A DNA stretch of 8,545 bases from Chloroflexota bacterium. Its GTDB lineage: Bacteria; Chloroflexota; Dormibacteria; Dormibacterales; Dormibacteraceae. Position numbers and translations under genes: made by a program. Where the stretch lies: NCBI GenBank assembly GCA_003446775.1, contig DMCH01000010.1, positions 1 through 8,545 of the forward strand, read 5' to 3'. This document shows, one piece after another, positions 6,993-8,545 of this stretch; within the stretch, counting starts at the first letter, position 1, and each line of letters begins with the position of its first letter. Below the pieces are notes generated by a model. It was not told the DNA's origin and did not search any database. It was given only the letters and a program-made list of their open reading frames with translations.

Positions 6993-7530
6993 CGACTGAA
7001 TCCTGGTTCGCGACGGGATCCACGGGCCGGATTGGACCCAGGTCCTGCGCCTCGGGGAGAAGCACCGTCAGGTTGCGGATCTGCGAGATGTGGGCCATCT
7101 CGTGGCGCGTGACTATCTGGCATACCTCGAGAAGTGTCACAACCCCGCCTCGAGGATCGACCACGGTCCGGTCCCACTCGCTCTTGCCCCAGCCGTGCAG
7201 CAGGTCCACCGTTCGCCGGCGGACTCGGGCGAAGTCCTCGAGCGCCTCTTGCAGGGGGCGGTCGAGCTCCTGGTCGTGGGCGGGGTCGATGGTGGCGCGG
7301 ACGTCGGCTGTGGCGACGCCGTCGAGGTGAGCGTGACGGATGAGCCCATCCACCTTCGATCCCGAGTCGACCAGGTGTCCGATCAGGCCACCGAGCGTCG
7401 GGAACGCGGGCCCGTGGCGGTAGCGCAGCCGCGCCTCGTCCAGCCCGTAGACGAGATCGGCGATGCGCTCCGGCACCGAGCTCATGAGGAGCACGGCGTC
7501 CGCCGGCGAGAGCTCCTCCTCGAGGTCCAC
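6985..7530 (-). CDS. DinB-like (DinB/YfiT superfamily) putative metal-dependent protein
   Basis: With the chosen GTG start the product is 181 residues, a usual length for the DinB four-helix bundle. The three expected metal-binding histidines are visible: H52 in GGLIGHLVD, and H143 and H147 in RHEMAHISQI. Members include thiol-dependent transferases (mycothiol- and bacillithiol-using) and many uncharacterised proteins, so the reaction is unknown. The frame stays open to a GTG at 7620, but that start would run across the start of the divergent gene at 7566. It would also add 30 residues with no family resemblance. Other candidates are GTG 7494 and ATG 7485, which would trim helix 1. It is the first gene of the minus-strand cluster and overlaps the EVE gene by 8 bases. 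Confidence 0.8.
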   Translation of the reverse strand: MDLEEELSPADAVLLMSSVPERIADLVYGLDEARLRYRHGPAFPTLGGLIGHLVDSGSKVDGLIRHAHLDGVATADVRATIDPAHDQELDRPLQEALEDFARVRRRTVDLLHGWGKSEWDRTVVDPRGGVVTLLEVCQIVTRHEMAHISQIRNLTVLLPEAQDLGPIRPVDPVANQDSVVG

Positions 7531-7565
7531 AGCCCAACGATAACGAGTGGCCAACCAGTGCACCG

Positions 7566-8063
7566 ATGCCTCACCATGAGCCGACCATGTCGGCCGAGGT
7601 CGGGCCGGACGGCCAACCACCGCGATTCGATGGCGCCGCCTGGGTCTCCCAGGACGGGCGCTACTGGTGGAACGGCGCCGCCTGGCAGCCGGTCGCCCGT
7701 CCGAGAGGATTCAGGCCATCCGGCCTGCTGATCGTGCTGGCAGTTCTCATCCTCGGCGCCGTCGGCTACTTCGCCTTCTCGTTGCTGCACCAACCATTTG
7801 CAGGTGAGGGCGTATCCAATGCCAAGATCGACTCTTCGACCGAGATCGAGTTCGACTATCGCCGCGGCTCGACGTGCGGCAACCTCACGTTCCAGTACAA
7901 CTTCTTCGACGGCAACGGCAAGCAGGTCGACACCTTCAATGACACGACGGGTGGACGAGTCGATGGCGGCGTTCTCACTCACTTCGACATCAAGGGCGAT
8001 GCGTCGCAGGCGATCGATTCTCGTGCCGTGCGTTTCGTGGCCGACGCGACCTGTCACGACTGA
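7566..8063 (+). CDS. Trp-rich single-pass membrane protein, function unknown
   Basis: This 165-residue protein has no assignable function. Residues 21-43 hold two related Trp units (RFDGAAWVSQDG and RYWWNGAAWQPV) resembling the short DUF2510-like 'WW.G.aW' motif found at the cytoplasmic N-terminus of actinobacterial membrane proteins. One transmembrane helix spans about 52-74 after a basic PRGFRP stretch. The remaining 90 residues should lie outside the cell. They are beta-like and polar, and contain only two cysteines (C104 and C163) that could form a disulfide joining the ends of the domain. ATG at 7566 is used; an in-frame ATG at 7587 gives 158 residues, and neither has a Shine-Dalgarno sequence. 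It is divergent from the DinB-led cluster across only about 35 bases. Confidence 0.72.
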   Translation: MPHHEPTMSAEVGPDGQPPRFDGAAWVSQDGRYWWNGAAWQPVARPRGFRPSGLLIVLAVLILGAVGYFAFSLLHQPFAGEGVSNAKIDSSTEIEFDYRRGSTCGNLTFQYNFFDGNGKQVDTFNDTTGGRVDGGVLTHFDIKGDASQAIDSRAVRFVADATCHD

Positions 8064-8094
8064 GCCCACCATCAAGGCCGTCCATACTGGAGAA

Positions 8095-8292
8095 ATGCAG
8101 CAGGTTCAGGTCGCGTGCGACTCCTGCGGCGCGGAGCTGGTCCCGAACGCCGCCTACTGCGAGCGCTGCGGCTCGCGAACGAGAAGGGCGCGGCGCCTCG
8201 TGCGGCTGGCGATCAGGGTCGAGCTCCTTTTCTTCCTGCTGGTCGTCGGACTCGTGATCGCCTTCACCTGGATTTATTCCGCCCAGCGCTGA
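8095..8292 (+). CDS. Small zinc-ribbon single-pass membrane protein
   Basis: This is a 65-residue protein. C8-x2-C11 and C22-x2-C25, separated by ten residues (CDSCGAELVPNAAYCERCG), form a zinc ribbon at the N-terminus. A basic RTRRARR stretch follows, then one membrane helix at about 43-62, then a five-residue tail. The basic stretch before the helix predicts a cytoplasmic zinc ribbon. ATG at 8095 is preceded by GGAG only two bases away, an unusually tight spacing. The same frame is open much further upstream, but that part overlaps the Trp-rich gene out of frame and is Ser/Arg-rich shadow sequence. It follows the Trp-rich gene after 31 bases on the same strand, so the two probably share a transcript. 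Function is unknown. Confidence 0.72.
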   Translation: MQQVQVACDSCGAELVPNAAYCERCGSRTRRARRLVRLAIRVELLFFLLVVGLVIAFTWIYSAQR

Positions 8293-8304
8293 GAGGCGTT
8301 GTCC

Positions 8305-8333
8305 GATTCCGCACGTTTGGCGCCACCGGTGCG
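8305..8333 (+). repeat. 29-bp palindromic intergenic repeat, copy C
   Basis: The unit begins GATTC, has the core CGCACGTTTGGCGC and ends CCGGTGCG. CGCAC pairs with GTGCG at the far end, and the centre TGGCGCCA is itself a perfect 8-base palindrome. It lies 12 bases after the zinc-ribbon stop, in the second convergent junction. It has the same orientation as copy D, and their starts are 42 bases apart. Confidence 0.78.
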
Positions 8334-8346
8334 TGTGAACGGCTCG

Positions 8347-8375
8347 GATTGCGCACGTTTGGCGCCACCCGTGCG
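8347..8375 (+). repeat. 29-bp palindromic intergenic repeat, copy D
   Basis: This copy has the same core as copy C and differs from it at only two of 29 positions by hand alignment. It is the most symmetric unit: GCGCACG at 8351-8357 pairs exactly with CGTGCGC at 8370-8376, enclosing the TGGCGCCA centre with a two-by-two mismatch between. It lies 20 bases before the stop of the convergent chelatase-like gene. Confidence 0.78.
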
Positions 8376-8395
8376 CGCGCCCGCCAGGCCTTAGA

Positions 8396-8545
8396 TCAGC
8401 GCCGGTAGACCGCTCTCCCGTCGACCTCGTCTTTGTTCAGCCGCTTGTTCAGGTGCAGGCCCTCGAGCAGGAACTCGATCACCGACGCGCGCACCTCCGG
8501 GCGATCCGGAAGCGAGAGCTTCTTGAGCGCCGTCGCCACGTCCGG
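8396..8545 (-). CDS. C-terminal end of a probable magnesium-chelatase-like AAA+ protein (partial)
   Basis: The gene is open at the right edge; only the last 49 residues and a TGA are in the window. The visible tail has VIEFLLEGLHLNKRLNKDEV followed by DGRAVYRR, which resembles from memory the lid-domain end of ChlI/BchI-like or 'sigma-54-interacting' magnesium-chelatase-type ATPases of actinobacteria. The nucleotide-binding motifs are off-window, so the call rests on this tail alone. It converges with the zinc-ribbon gene across about 100 bases containing repeat copies C and D. Confidence 0.55.
   Translation of the reverse strand, partial: PDVATALKKLSLPDRPEVRASVIEFLLEGLHLNKRLNKDEVDGRAVYRR

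Noticed and set aside
7531..7565. A divergent promoter between the DinB-like and Trp-rich genes
   Set aside because: The spacer must hold promoters or lie within them, but I found no convincing -35/-10 pair with proper spacing on either strand.
7531..7620. Extension of the DinB-like gene to GTG 7620
   Set aside because: It would overlap the start of the divergent gene at 7566 and add a Pro/Arg-rich lead with no family resemblance. The shorter GTG start at 7530 fits the family length.
8305..8375. CRISPR array
   Set aside because: Only two direct units with a 13-base gap between them, no further repeats and no cas genes. The units are palindromic and recur singly inverted elsewhere.
1..8545. 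Defence island, prophage or transposon
   Set aside because: No nuclease, methylase, integrase, transposase, terminal repeat pair or tRNA was visible. An EVE domain alone is not enough.

Overview
The window is high-GC bacterial DNA, densely packed, with many GTG and TTG starts and genes that overlap by a few bases. Protein style (an IlvG-like ThDP enzyme as in mycobacteria, Trp-rich 'WWNGAAW' membrane proteins, an HxxxCxxC anti-sigma factor) fits a soil lineage such as Actinobacteriota or a Chloroflexota/Dormibacterota relative. That placement is an inference from composition and family resemblance. No tRNA, rRNA, transposase, CRISPR array or phage gene was seen.

Layout. (1) 3-2341, plus strand: the C-terminal two thirds of an acetolactate-synthase-like ThDP enzyme, entering from the left edge and overlapping by 4 bases a complete Glu/Leu-type amino-acid dehydrogenase. 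(2) 7530-2427, minus strand: a seven-gene unidirectional cluster. In transcription order it runs DinB-like protein, EVE-domain protein, four-helix membrane protein, ECF sigma factor, membrane-bound zinc-type anti-sigma factor, ABC ATPase, ABC-2 permease. Junctions are overlaps of 8, 4, 17 and 1 bases and gaps of 37 and 21 bases, so co-transcription is likely, although a second promoter could lie in the 37-base gap before the sigma gene. (3) 7566-8292, plus strand and divergent from the cluster: two small single-pass membrane proteins, one Trp-rich and one with a zinc ribbon. (4) 8396-8545, minus strand: the C-terminal tail of a probable magnesium-chelatase-like AAA protein leaving the right edge.

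How the genes may work together. The sigma/anti-sigma pair is a standard envelope-sensing switch, and the ABC exporter directly downstream is its most obvious possible effector (inference). The GTGA overlap between the ThDP enzyme and the dehydrogenase suggests a joint role in 2-oxo-acid/amino-acid metabolism.

The most notable non-coding signal is a 29-bp imperfectly palindromic repeat present four times. It occurs as a pair in each of the two convergent gene junctions (2342-2426 and 8293-8395) and I saw it nowhere else in the window. One pair is inverted and the other is direct. I do not recognise it as a named family. No strong case for a new defence or mobile system was found.
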